Below, piece after piece: positions 55,087-64,000 of a DNA stretch of 64,000 nt. A program made the position numbers and the translations under genes. Below the pieces are notes generated by a model. The model was given only the letters and a program-made list of their open reading frames with translations, made no database searches and was not told the origin of the DNA. Location of the stretch: NCBI RefSeq assembly GCF_001659605.2, contig NC_035172.2, positions 16,369,051 to 16,433,050 of the forward strand, in the 5' to 3' direction. This DNA comes from Manihot esculenta. Lineage: Eukaryota > Streptophyta > Magnoliopsida > Malpighiales > Euphorbiaceae. How positions within the stretch are numbered: the stretch's first letter is position 1; each line of letters begins with the position of its first letter.

Positions 55087-56411
55087 ATGAGGGGATCCTC
55101 CGCTGTGGGAGCAGACTTTGTGTACCAGATGACATAGGGCTAAAAGGAGACATTATGAGAGAGGCTCATAATGCAAGATACAGCGTTCACCCCGGAGCCA
55201 CCAAGATGTACCAAGATCTGAAGAAAGTTTATTGGTGGCCAGCTATGAAGAAAGAAGTGGCACAGTTTGTGTCAGCCTGCGAAGTGTGTCAGAGGGTGAA
55301 GCTGGAACATCAGAAGCCGGCTGGAATGCTTAACCCGCTACCTATTCCAGAGTGGAAATGGGAGAATATAGCTATGGACTTCGTAGTGGGGTTACCGGCG
55401 ACGTCCAACAGATTGGACTCCATATGGGTGATTGTGGACAGACTCACCAAATCTGCTCACTTCATCCCTGTCAGAAGTGGCTATTCTGTGGACAAGTTGG
55501 CGCAGGTGTATGTTGATGAGATCGTCAGGCTGCATGGGGTTCCTGTCTCAATAGTGTCTGATAGAGGGCCCCAGTTCACCTCCAGGTTTTGGCGGAGTCT
55601 GCAGAATGCCATGGGTACCAGGTTGGATTTCAGTACTGCCTTCCACCCCCAGACTGATGGACAGTCAGAAAGGACCATCCAGACTATCGAGGATATGCTC
55701 AGAATGTGTGTGCTGGATTTTAGCGGTTCTTGGAGGCAGCATCTACCTTTGGTGGAGTTTGCCTACAATAACAGCCATCATGCTAGCATCGGGATGGCTC
55801 CATATGAAGCTTTATATGGGAGGAAGTGCAGATCACCTGTTTGCTGGGAAGAGGTAGGAGAAAAGGCCTTGGCAGGGCCTGAGCTTGTAGAGATTACCAG
55901 CAGGGTGGTACCCATAATCAAGGAAAGGATCAAGACTGCTGCAAGCAGACAGAAGAGTTATGCAGACATCCGCAGACGTCAAGTAGAGTTTCAGGAGGGG
56001 GACCTGGTATTGCTCAAGGTGTCTCCTATGAAAGGAGTGGTTCGCTTTGGGAAGAAAGGTAAACTGGCCCCACGATACATCGGACCCTTTGAAGTCTTGC
56101 AAAAGATTGGGAATGTGTCGTACAAGCTAGATTTGCCTACTTCAATGGAAAGAATCCATCCGGTTTTCCATGTTTCAATGTTAAGGAAGTTTGTGTCAGA
56201 TCCGAGCAAGGTTCTTAGTGAGCCTGATGTGGAGGTCCAAGAGGATCTCACCTATGTTGAACAGCCAGTACAGATCATAGACACCCAGATCGGAAAGCTA
56301 AGGAACAAGAAAATCCCGATGGTGAAAGTCCTGTGGAACCACCACAATTTGGAAGAGTGCACTTGGGAGACACGGAAGTCCATGCTCCAGCAATACCCTT
56401 ATCTTTTCTGA
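55020..56411 (+). CDS. G3 truncated pol: integrase plus chromodomain, open frame
   Basis: A 463-codon uninterrupted frame. The first 20 or so residues (MCAHMNHMM...) come from the leader. Pol begins at [14 protein letters not shown]. It includes the HHCC part ([21 protein letters not shown]), MDFVVGLPATSN, VSDRGPQFTSRFW, QSERTIQTIEDMLR (the D,D-35-E triad), the C-terminal GPFEVLQKIGNVSYKLDLP and the chromodomain to QYPYLF. The gag start was joined to pol through a shared AGGGGA, removing the equivalent of 22810-26470 of G1. The gag ATG at 55087 is out of frame with pol, while the upstream ATG at 55020 is in frame. Without RT it cannot copy itself. Whether it is translated is unknown. No alternative function is suggested. 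Confidence 0.75.
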   Translation: MCAHMNHMMLMFACYVLPFRKQDEGILRCGSRLCVPDDIGLKGDIMREAHNARYSVHPGATKMYQDLKKVYWWPAMKKEVAQFVSACEVCQRVKLEHQKPAGMLNPLPIPEWKWENIAMDFVVGLPATSNRLDSIWVIVDRLTKSAHFIPVRSGYSVDKLAQVYVDEIVRLHGVPVSIVSDRGPQFTSRFWRSLQNAMGTRLDFSTAFHPQTDGQSERTIQTIEDMLRMCVLDFSGSWRQHLPLVEFAYNNSHHASIGMAPYEALYGRKCRSPVCWEEVGEKALAGPELVEITSRVVPIIKERIKTAASRQKSYADIRRRQVEFQEGDLVLLKVSPMKGVVRFGKKGKLAPRYIGPFEVLQKIGNVSYKLDLPTSMERIHPVFHVSMLRKFVSDPSKVLSEPDVEVQEDLTYVEQPVQIIDTQIGKLRNKKIPMVKVLWNHHNLEECTWETRKSMLQQYPYLF

Positions 56412-56506
56412 GGTTTGTTCCTTGTGAGTTTTATGTGCTTCATATGTATGATATGTGTATGCCATGCTATGTGCTAGTTGAGGAACATTCGGGGACGAAT
56501 GTTCTT

Positions 56507-56519
56507 AAGGGGGGGAGAA
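56507..56519 (+). other. G3 polypurine tract
   Basis: AAGGGGGGGAGAA just before the 3' LTR. Confidence 0.9.
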
Positions 56520-58874
56520 TGTAATACCCGGCTAGACTCCGGTATCGGAATTCCTACCGTCCGGTGGAATCTCGGATGTCGGAGACCTCTAGAAGGGTAA
56601 GACCATGTTTTCATAAAATGTTTTAATGTGTTTTATGGTTTTAAAGCAAGATGGGAATGAGTTTTTGCACAAAAACAACCTTGGAGGAAAACCCAGGTTC
56701 GGCCGCCGAACCTCAAGTTCGGTCGCCGAACATGCAGGCATTTCGGGTGTGCCTTAGGCCCCCGAAGGCATAGGTTGAGGAAAGTCCAGGTTCGGCCGCC
56801 GAACCTCAAGTTCGGCCGCCGAACCTCAAGTTCGGCCGCCGAACATGGCATGCATGCGGAGGCACGTTCGGCCCCCGAACGTGGCCTGGCCAGCCACTAT
56901 AAAAGGGTCCCTTAGCCGAAAACGGGCGAGCTTTTCTCCCCATTATCGGCCAAGGTAAGCTCTCCGCCGTTCCTCACCAATCTTTGAGTTCTTCCTTCAG
57001 ATCTTTCAAGTTTTTCACTAGTTTTCACCTTATTTTGAAGATTTTCAAGCTTTGAGCAAGTTTTGAGCTTGGAGATCCAAGGAAGTTGAAAATCTCCCAT
57101 CTCCAAGTTTTGGTCGTCCCTCTCTCGATCTTCAAGAGGTAAGGGCCGATCTTGAACTCATTCCATGTTTTAAGTAAGTTTTATGAAGATCTATGGGGTA
57201 GAATGCATGTTTAGCTTATAGTTAGGGTTATGAGTTTATGTTGTGTTTTTGAACAATGTGGCTTGCCAATGCATGTTTGATGTGTTGTAGATGGGTTTAA
57301 GATAGTTTGAAGCCCCTAGGAGCTTGTATGCTTGTGTATGTGTATTGTAGAATAGGTTTATGCATGTTTGGATGGAATGGGAGGCGTTTATGCATAGAAG
57401 AGCTGAGTTTCTGCCACTAGGGGAGAAACCAGGTTCGGCAGCCGAAGGAACTTTTGGCAGCCGAACATGCTTATGGAAGCAACCTTCGGCTGCCGAAGCT
57501 TGCCCATGAAAGGAGACTTTCGTCTCTGTCTGGGAGTTTCGGCCGCCGAAAGTGCCGCCGAACATGCATGAGTTTCGCCTCTGTCTGGGAGTTTCGGCCG
57601 CCGAAGGTGCCGCCGAACCTGCCTGACTTTCGGCTCTGGAGGGACTTTCGGCCACCGAACCTGCCGCCGAAAGTGCCCTGTTCAGCCTTCCTTTGCATGT
57701 TTTTACATGATTGTTTTGAGGTATTTTAGGGGGTTTTTGGGGGATGTTTTTAGAGTTATGTTCTAGTTGTTTGGTCCCTCATTTGAGTCCACCTGTGTAG
57801 GTTCGGACTCGAGGAACCGAGGACCCCAGCAGTGAGTCAGCTGCTTCAGTCATTGTCAGAGCTATCCAAGAGGTGAGTAGAATAAACCTTTACGTTTTAA
57901 AGCGAATAAATTATAAAGTTTTTAGCATGTTCATGCATCATGAATGCCATGTGATGAATTAGGTTGTTTGCATTAGAATTCACGAATATGTTGCATTGCA
58001 TTTATGATGTTGATGTGGATTGGTTATTGGATGATCCTTTAGTCCTCATATGGTATGATGATGTTATGGCATGATATGGTATGGAAGTCCAGGTTGTACC
58101 CATTCTACGTCCCTGGCACTATGTAAGAGAAAGTCCAGGTTGTACCCATTCTACGTCCCTGGCACATTGGAATGTTATGATATGTTATGTTAAGAGAAAG
58201 ACCGGTTGTACCCATTCTACGTCCCGGCACTTTGGAATGTAGAGGACTATTGGTGACAATACCATCCGATATGTGATTTATTGTGATGTGTTGCATTACA
58301 TGATGGCATGAGATTTTAAATGTTGTTTTTCATTATTCTGCTCACTGGGCTCTAGTAGCTCACCCCTTTTCCCTAATCCCCCAGGATTGCAGGTACGGGC
58401 TAGACAGAGAAGTCAAGAAGAGTAAAGTCATATGTTTGTAATAGATAGAAAGTGGACATGATAAATTGTAAGATGATGTAAAGTTGAATAGTCATGTTAT
58501 GTGTAATGATATTAAGGTTTAGAGGTTGTGCTTGACTTTATGTATAAGGTATCCCTTTTAATACATGATCCTAGATGTTTTATGATGATTATGTAAACCA
58601 ACTCAACTTATGATGTATCGCCCATTGGGGCATTGATGAGATCCCACAGAGGGGTCAATGTGTATAGTTATGACTATGTTCAGTCCATGCACAGGTTGAG
58701 GTTGGTATATGTGAGAATGTATGAAAGAAAAGTTTTAATTTTTATGTATGTTGTTGATCATGTATGGGATTAAACAGGTTTACAAGTTACATGTTAGGCT
58801 TGCTACGGGTCCCGGCGGCCTTAAGCCGACCTGGATCCTAGCGCCGGTAGCGGTTCGATTTTCGGGTCGTTACA
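56520..58874 (+). mobile_element. G3 3' LTR
   Basis: 2,355 bp, TGTAATACCCGG to GGGTCGTTACA, with TATAAAAGG at 56898-56906 and splice-like sites as in G1. Upstream CCGAA words are at 56697-56880, one unit more than in the interrupted 5' LTR region. Otherwise the two LTRs look very alike. Confidence 0.92.
56898..56906 (+). promoter_or_regulatory. TATA box of G3 3' LTR
   Basis: TATAAAAGG after 'ggccagccac'. Intact counterpart of the box split by S3 in the 5' LTR. If active it would transcribe outward into Tat-B. Confidence 0.65.
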
Positions 58875-58879
58875 GATTT

Positions 58880-59540
58880 TGTGGTGCCAGCGGTCATTTT
58901 CCAAGACCGGTTACCTACCTTAGTGAGGGCTTCTGTACCTGCTCAGAGATACTAATAGGAAGAGAAAGATGGCAATTTTATTCATGCTTCCAAAAAATAG
59001 TAGGTTACATTGCATGCCTTTATGGGAAATACCTCTTCAAGTGTTGGATGTTCCAGGCGTGAGGCTTCAGATTTCCTTGCAGGTCTTCAATTCAGTACAC
59101 CCCAAGTTTGCTTACCTTGGTGATTTGGAAGGGGCCTTTCCAGGTTAGCGCTAGCTTCCCCACAGCTGCCCTCTTTCCCGTTGCTTCCAATCTCCTCAAA
59201 GCCAGGTCTCCAACATTCAGGTTCCTCTCTCGGACTTTTTGTTTGTAATGCTAGGCTGCCTTCTGTGGCAGCTGTTCTTATTTGGGCCTCATCTCTAATC
59301 TCTTCAAAGACATCTAGATTGCTTCTCAACTTCTCCCCATTGGTGCTTTCATCACTGAATTGGACTCGGTGAGTAGGAATCTGTAGCTCTATAGGGACTA
59401 TAGCTTTTGTTCCAAACGCTAACGCGAATGGTGTCTCCCCTGTTAGCGTCCGAGGCGTAGTTCGGAATGCCCACTGAACGCTATGTAGCTCGGCAGCCCA
59501 ATTCTTCTTAACACTATCCAACTGCTTCTTTAACACTATT
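58880..59540 (-). pseudogene. Tat-B integrase end, followed by the start of the tandem array
   Basis: On the minus strand from 59536: KKQLDSVKKNWAAELHSVQW, AFRTTPRTLTGETPFALAFG, TKAIVPIELQIPTHRVQF and LRSNLDVFEEIRDEAQIRTA. This is the C-terminal half of Tat integrase. A frameshift near 59280 moves the true reading to another frame, where the end resembles the WNIQHLKRYFP end of Tat-A (about 59030-58990). The tandem array restarts at 58880-58950. The integrase start joins directly to LTR sequence at 59541, so PBS, gag, protease, RT, RNase H and the integrase core are deleted. Confidence 0.75.
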
Positions 59541-59688
59541 CAGTAAAGGGTAGGATTAAGGTGTATATGTGTGAACTTAGTCTGGATGGTTCATACCTTC
59601 CTTCCTTTATTCTTTTCCCTTTTATCCTTTAGTGATGCGTAATTGCAGTTCTGCCACAGTATAACACGTCGTTATCATACAAGGCCAT
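59541..59688 (-). mobile_element. Tat-B 5' LTR fragment
   Basis: Matches 31764-31913, the end of the other LTR ('cagtaaagggtaggattaag', 'cttagtctggatggttcat'). Its last few bases are lost at the integrase junction. Its other side is cut by G4 at 59688, so Tat-B's right target duplication is not visible. Confidence 0.75.
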
Positions 59689-61990
59689 TATAATACCCGG
59701 CTAGACCCCGGCACCGAAATTCCTACCTTCTGGCGGAATCTCTGTTGGAATCCGGAATTTCTTGGATGTCGAAATCTTCTAGAAGGGTAAAATAAAGGTC
59801 TTCTAAAATGTTTTTACATGTTTTTATGGTTTGATCAAGAAAGAAAATTGAGTTTTGAAAGAAAAGAAAGTTTTGAAGGGAAATGTTAGGTTCGGCCGCC
59901 GAACCTCATGCTCGGCAGCCGAAAGTGGCTCCCTTTTGCTGCCGCCGAATGTCAAGTTCGGCCGCCGAACGTGGTGGAGTTGTGGAAGCACCTTTGGCCT
60001 CCGAAGGTGGTCTGGCCAGCCACCTATAAAAGGCCCCATGTCCAAAAATGGGCGAGTTTTCTTCATTTTCGAGCAAAGATGAGTCCATGCTCTACCATGG
60101 TTAGTTTTGATGTTTTCCTTCAAATCTCTCAGAGTCTTTATGAGTTTTTACCATGTTTTGAAGATTTTAAAGCTAAGATCAAGGTTTTGAAGCTTGGAGA
60201 CCTCAGGAGTTCGTTTCTCTACATCTCCAAGTTTGGATCGCCTCTCCTCTCGATCTTCAAGAGGTAAGAATAGATCCTCACCCTCTCTTATGTTTTAAAT
60301 AAGTTTTGAGGGGTTTTAAGGGTATATGATGTATGTTTAGAGTAGATCTAAAGTGTTAGGGTTTATGTACCCTTTATGGTAAATGTGTTGCTATGTTAAT
60401 GTTTGTTGGGGTTTAGGCTAGTTTTAAGCCCCTAAATGCTTGAATACATGTTTATGCATGCTTGGGAGTGTTGTTATGAGTTTAGAGAATTGGGAGGCAA
60501 ATGTGTGTGTGTGAGGCTTGAGTTCTCCCATTCTGGAAGAACTTAGGTTCGGCAGCCGAAGCTATGTTCGGCCGCCGAACCTGCCTGTGGTGGCATGTTT
60601 TGGCCGCCTAAACTCGCCCCCGAAAGTTGGACTTTCGGCTCTGGAGGGGAGTTTCGGTTGCCGAACCTGCCGCCGAAAGTGCATGAGTTTCGGATCTGAA
60701 AGGAACTTTCGGCCACCGAAGGTGCCTGAGTTTCGACTCTGGAGGGACTTTCGGCCGCCGAACATGCCGCCGAAAGTGTCCTGTCCAGCCTTCCTTTGCA
60801 TGTTTTCTATGGTCGTTTTGTGGTGTTTTAGGGGGTTTTTGGGGAGATGTTTAGAGTTATGTTAGAGTATGTTTGGTCCCTCATTTGACTCCACCTATGT
60901 AGGATCGGACCTGAGAAACCGAAGAGGACAGCAGTGAGCTAGCTGCTACAGAGTCAGTAAAGCGTCAGCCAGAGGTGAGTAGAACACAACTTGTTTATTT
61001 TAAAGAAATGAAATCTTTTTAGCATGACTCATGCATCACGAATGCCATGATATGTATTAGGTTGTTTTGCATTAGAATTCACGAATATGATGCATTGCAT
61101 TATTTATTATTGTTGTGGATGGACATTGGATGATCCATTAGTCCTCAATATGATATGATATGATATGAGATGGAAAGACCAAGTGTGGCCTAATCGCCCT
61201 TGACACAGAGTAAGAGAAGACCAGGTGTGGCCTAATTGCCCCTGGCACAGTGTAAGAGAAGACCAGGTGTGGCCTAATCACCCCTGGCACAGTTGGACAT
61301 GTTATGTTATGTTAAGAGGAAGTCCTGAGGAGTTCCGTCGAGAGCTGGGCATTTATTGGATATGTAGAGGGCTATTGGTGACAATACCATCTTAAAGTGA
61401 TTTACTTGTGATGTGACGCATTTCATTGTGGCATATCTTTATAAATTATTTTTATTGTTATGCTCACTGGGCTTTAGTAGCTCACCCCTTTCCCCTAACC
61501 CCCAGGTTTGCAGGTTCAGGATAGACCGGGAAGTCGTCAAGAGTAAAAGAGGTGTCTATGTAATAGAATAGTAGTGGACATGATGAAAAGACATGTAATG
61601 TAAAGAATTGTAAAATGATGTAATATAAAGTAATGTAATGATGATTAGTATTGTGCTTGGCCCTAATGTTTATAATTAATCCCTGTTGTACATGATCTTG
61701 ATGTAAATGTTTTAATGTTATGGTATGTTGAACCAAGCTTGATGTATGAGATGTTGACCCAACTGGAGCATTTGATGAGGGCTCCAGTAAGGGGTTTTAT
61801 GTTTACAGTATAGTGCATGCACAGGTCAAGATTGGTATATGTGAAAGTTTAAAGTTTTTATGAAAATGTGTGATTATGTATGGGATTTATCAGGTAGGAC
61901 AGGTTGTATGTTAGGCTTGCTACGGGTCCCGGCGACCTTAAGTCTATCTGGATCCTAGCGCCGGTAGCGGTCCGATTTCGGGTCGTTACA
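59689..61990 (+). mobile_element. G4 5' LTR
   Basis: 2,302 bp to GGGTCGTTACA. Closest to S1 in structure. CCGAA words at 59888-60010 and 60545-60780, and TATAAAAGG at 60025-60033. The tandem repeat has three units with loop 'tgtggcctaatcgcc' (61177-61290). A donor-like CAAGAG then GTAAGAATAG is at about 60264. The first donor is weakened to AAAG then ATGAG. Confidence 0.9.
60025..60033 (+). promoter_or_regulatory. TATA box of G4 5' LTR
   Basis: TATAAAAGG after 'gccagccacc'. Confidence 0.65.
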
Positions 61991-61993
61991 GAG

Positions 61994-62005
61994 TGGTATC
62001 AGAGC
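61994..62005 (+). other. G4 primer binding site
   Basis: TGGTATCAGAGC, three bases after the LTR end at 61990. Confidence 0.9.
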
Positions 62006-62221
62006 CCTAGGTTCATATGGTCAGACCTAGATTGTGTCGGGCTCATAGAGGTCATAGAAGGGCAAGCACAATAGGAAAAATCATGTCCACTAGGATAGGA
62101 TGTAGAGTCCTGTCTTGATGATGATGTGAAATGCCATAATTTTATGCATGTGCATTGATGATATGCTACGTATGTGTGGGTTCATGTGTTTCCAAATGAA
62201 CCATATGATGCTAATGTTTGT

Positions 62222-63776
62222 TGATAACGGTTGTCGAAGCCGTCAAAAATAACCTATGATCAATCAACAAATAAATTTGCAGATAGTGGCAATAGGGTCG
62301 AACTACAGGGAATTGACACCAAATATTTTCCTAATAATGACTAAGGCAAGTACTAACAAATAAGTAAAAGAGGGGGGTTTGTTTTGATTTCTGTAAATCT
62401 AAAAAGCAAAAGAGAACAATAATTTAATAAAAAGGGAATTTCAATGAGAAAGAGATTATAGTCGAAGTGTGAGTCTAATTCAGTTTGTTTAGAATTGATC
62501 ATTGATTATTAAAGACTCCTATTTGATTTCAATAAATTAGTTTTGGTTGTGGAAGACGCTTCTCACAATCCAAATTCCTCCTTATTTCTAGTTTGATTAG
62601 GAAACGTTCGCTAATCAAACACTAATCAACAAGTTGCCAAGGAACGTCCTTGGGGCATTTAGCATCGAACAACCGTTGACCGCATTAAGACTTAGAGAAA
62701 CCCAATTCTATCCTTGCCAACCGCGTGGTCAAGGCTAGGTTATGCAACTGATTATATTTATGTTCAAATAATTTAAGCAATTACGGACCTAAATCATTCA
62801 AACAATTTATCACTCAAGCAATTTAAAACCACTGGGCCTTTATTGATTCTAAAAACAAAGTAATAATTATAGAAAAGATCAGATTGCATAAATATTGAAA
62901 CCAACAAGAGTTCAACAATGGAGTATTAAACCTCCCAATTCATCACAAATCTGAATATTCTCAACTTCAACTAGAAAAGAATTAATTTAGCCACTCATGG
63001 TGACTAAAATACACAAAATAAAGAAGAAAGAAAGCTGCTGTATGTGCTGGAGAATTTCTGAAGTTTTTTTGAGATCCCCCGGTATGATGTAAATGCTTCC
63101 CTTTTATAGCTGGAGTTTTTCCCAATTCCAATTTGATTAGGGTTTTCAAATCCCAAGTTGATTTGGTCTTCTTTGTAGTCTTTGATTCCTCCTTGGATTT
63201 TGTGTTTGATTGAGAATGGAACTCTCTAAGTGAAGGGCGTGGCTCTTGGGACTGATCTGGTGGTGTTTGAGATGGATTTGGACTTCTCCAAATTAAAATC
63301 TGACTTTCTGCACTTTTCCCGCTTCTGCTGTATTTTCTGCTGTCAAAGTGATAGGGGCAGTGATTTGGGCAGATCGCTTGGCCTATCTGCCCCGATCGCT
63401 TTCTGTGAGTCTGTCCAGTTTGTCTCTGCGAGTGATTTGGCCAGTTTCTGCGAGTGATATGGGCAAGTTACTGGCCCAATCACTTCTATGCATGTTTGGC
63501 TTCGGGCTTCTGTTTCTGCGGGTGATCTGGCCAAGTCATTGACCCAATCAGTCTCCTGTGAGGTAGTTCAGGTTTCTGCTCAAGCTTGATCAGGGCAGTG
63601 ATTTGGGCAAGTCACTGACCCAATCACTTTTTCTGTCATTTTCTGCACTTTTTCTCCATTTTTCCAATTTCTTCCTTTTTCTGTAAAAACATAACAAAAA
63701 CACAAATTAAGCTAGAAAAATGTGTAAATAAACAGTAATAAATATAATAAAAATGTGGCTAAATTATGCTTGATCA
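62222..63776 (-). mobile_element. X3: antisense solo LTR of family X in the G4 leader
   Basis: 1,555 bp; minus-strand ends TGATCAAGCATAATTTAG (63776) and CTTCGACAACCGTTATCA (62222). The target duplication is TTTGT at 62217-62221 and 63777-63781. It shares the 'gacggcttcgacaacc' end and the AGGAACGT region with X1 and X2 but is more diverged. 'ccagctataaaagg' near 63100 (minus strand) is its TATA box. The U3 part carries the palindromic array at 63340-63640 instead of CCGAA words. Confidence 0.88.
63340..63640. repeat. Palindromic repeat array in X3 U3
   Basis: Repeated variants of 'agtgatttgggcaagtcact' followed by 'gacccaatcact', in which AGTGATTTGGGC pairs with GCCCAATCACT-like text. At least five partial copies, some reading 'gcgagtgatttggcc' or 'gggtgatctggcc'. 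It occupies the place where X2 has its CCGAA array, upstream of the TATA box in LTR orientation. The short frames across it are by-products. Confidence 0.7.
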
Positions 63777-63862
63777 TTTGTGCTATGTGATGTATGTGAT
63801 GTGGGTTCATGTGGAAATGCTGCTAATGTTATGTGTGTATGTGTTGTGTTTCAGAAAACAGA

Positions 63863-64000
63863 ATGCGAGGCACTCGTCGATCTGCACGATTGACTGGAGT
63901 CCCACCAGAGAATGAGGGCATGGATGCCCGTCCCCCTGCATTGCTAAGGGCAATGTCATGTAGATCAAGCAGAGGAGGAACATCAAGGGACCCTAGAAGG
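63863..64000 (+). pseudogene. G4 gag, N-terminal 46 codons (runs off the window)
   Basis: MRGTRRSARLTGVPPENEGM, then DARPPALLRAMSCRSSRGGT and SRDPRR, clearly the gag N-terminus of G1 and G2. Preceded by 'gttgtgtttcag' (AG at 63853-63854). Open to the window edge, so its integrity cannot be judged. I class it with the broken copies only because the X3 insertion in the leader makes normal expression unlikely. Confidence 0.8.

Larger units (their letters stand above)
50213..58874 (+). mobile_element. G3: internally deleted chromovirus
   Basis: 8,662 bp including solo LTR S3. Target duplication GATTT at 50208-50212 and 58875-58879. Both LTRs, PBS and polypurine tract are present. The internal region is only about 1.7 kb because gag to RNase H is deleted. 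It lies in the Tat-B 70 bp array. Confidence 0.93.
59689..64000 (+). mobile_element. G4: 5' part of a chromovirus, continuing beyond the window
   Basis: 5' LTR, PBS, leader and gag start of another family G element. The first bases read TATAATACCC, a point change from TGTAAT. The left flank is GCCAT, which predicts the duplication to be found at the far end. X3 interrupts the leader. Confidence 0.9.

Noticed and set aside
58748..59062. 104-codon frame starting MLLIMYGIKQVYK
   Set aside because: It joins the G3 LTR end, the target site and the Tat array by chance across an insertion boundary.
61482..61736. 84-codon minus-strand frame in the G4 LTR
   Set aside because: Reverse of the conserved LTR tail; not open in the other copies.

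Overview
This window is plant nuclear heterochromatin made almost entirely of nested, mostly dead transposable elements. I see no host gene, rRNA, tRNA gene or CRISPR array. The tRNA-Met-type primer binding sites, the Tekay/Del-like chromodomain integrases, the Tat-type element with an antisense ORF and the CACTA termini all point to a flowering plant. The family G LTR ends look to me like those of Euphorbiaceae (cassava or rubber), but that is memory and is unverified.

Layout. 1-4185: partial LTR of family X (X1), inside a family G gypsy LTR (S1), inside a decayed Copia (Copia-1). 4186-4321 and 30574-30960: two halves of a second Copia RNase H pseudogene (Copia-2), split by a CACTA-type DNA transposon at 4322-30573 with target duplication GCT. 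That transposon holds a second CACTA-like pair of ends (5077 and 30473), a deleted Tat element (Tat-A, about 6870-10013), a rearranged gypsy element H forming a 7.4 kb palindrome (10014-19870), and the full-length chromovirus G1 (20276-30116). 31757-59688: a second Tat element on the minus strand (Tat-B), split by two more family G chromoviruses, G2 (35068-48782) and G3 (50213-58874). These carry younger insertions: X2 and solo LTR S2 in G2, solo LTR S3 in G3. 59689 to the end: 5' part of G4, with X3 in its leader.

Target-site duplications read directly from the sequence support the nesting: GCT (CACTA), GCAAC (G1), GGCTG (G2), GATTT (G3), ATGGC (X2), TGTGT (S2), ATAAA (S3), TTTGT (X3).

Family G elements have 2.2-2.4 kb LTRs, a PBS complementary to initiator tRNA-Met and one gag-pol frame in the order CCHC gag, protease, RT, RNase H, integrase, chromodomain. 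No copy is intact. G1 keeps the frame but has six nonsense codons. G3 lost gag to RNase H but keeps an open integrase-chromodomain frame.

The most notable signals are: (1) the H palindrome, whose centre fits snap-back self-priming; (2) a conserved series of splice-like donors and acceptors across the G LTR, ending just before the gag ATG; (3) arrays of TTCGGCCGCCGAA-type words in the G LTRs, which also occur in opposite orientation in the unrelated X2 LTR; (4) a short tandem hairpin repeat in the G LTRs whose CCAGG/CCTGG stem persists while the loop differs between subfamilies.
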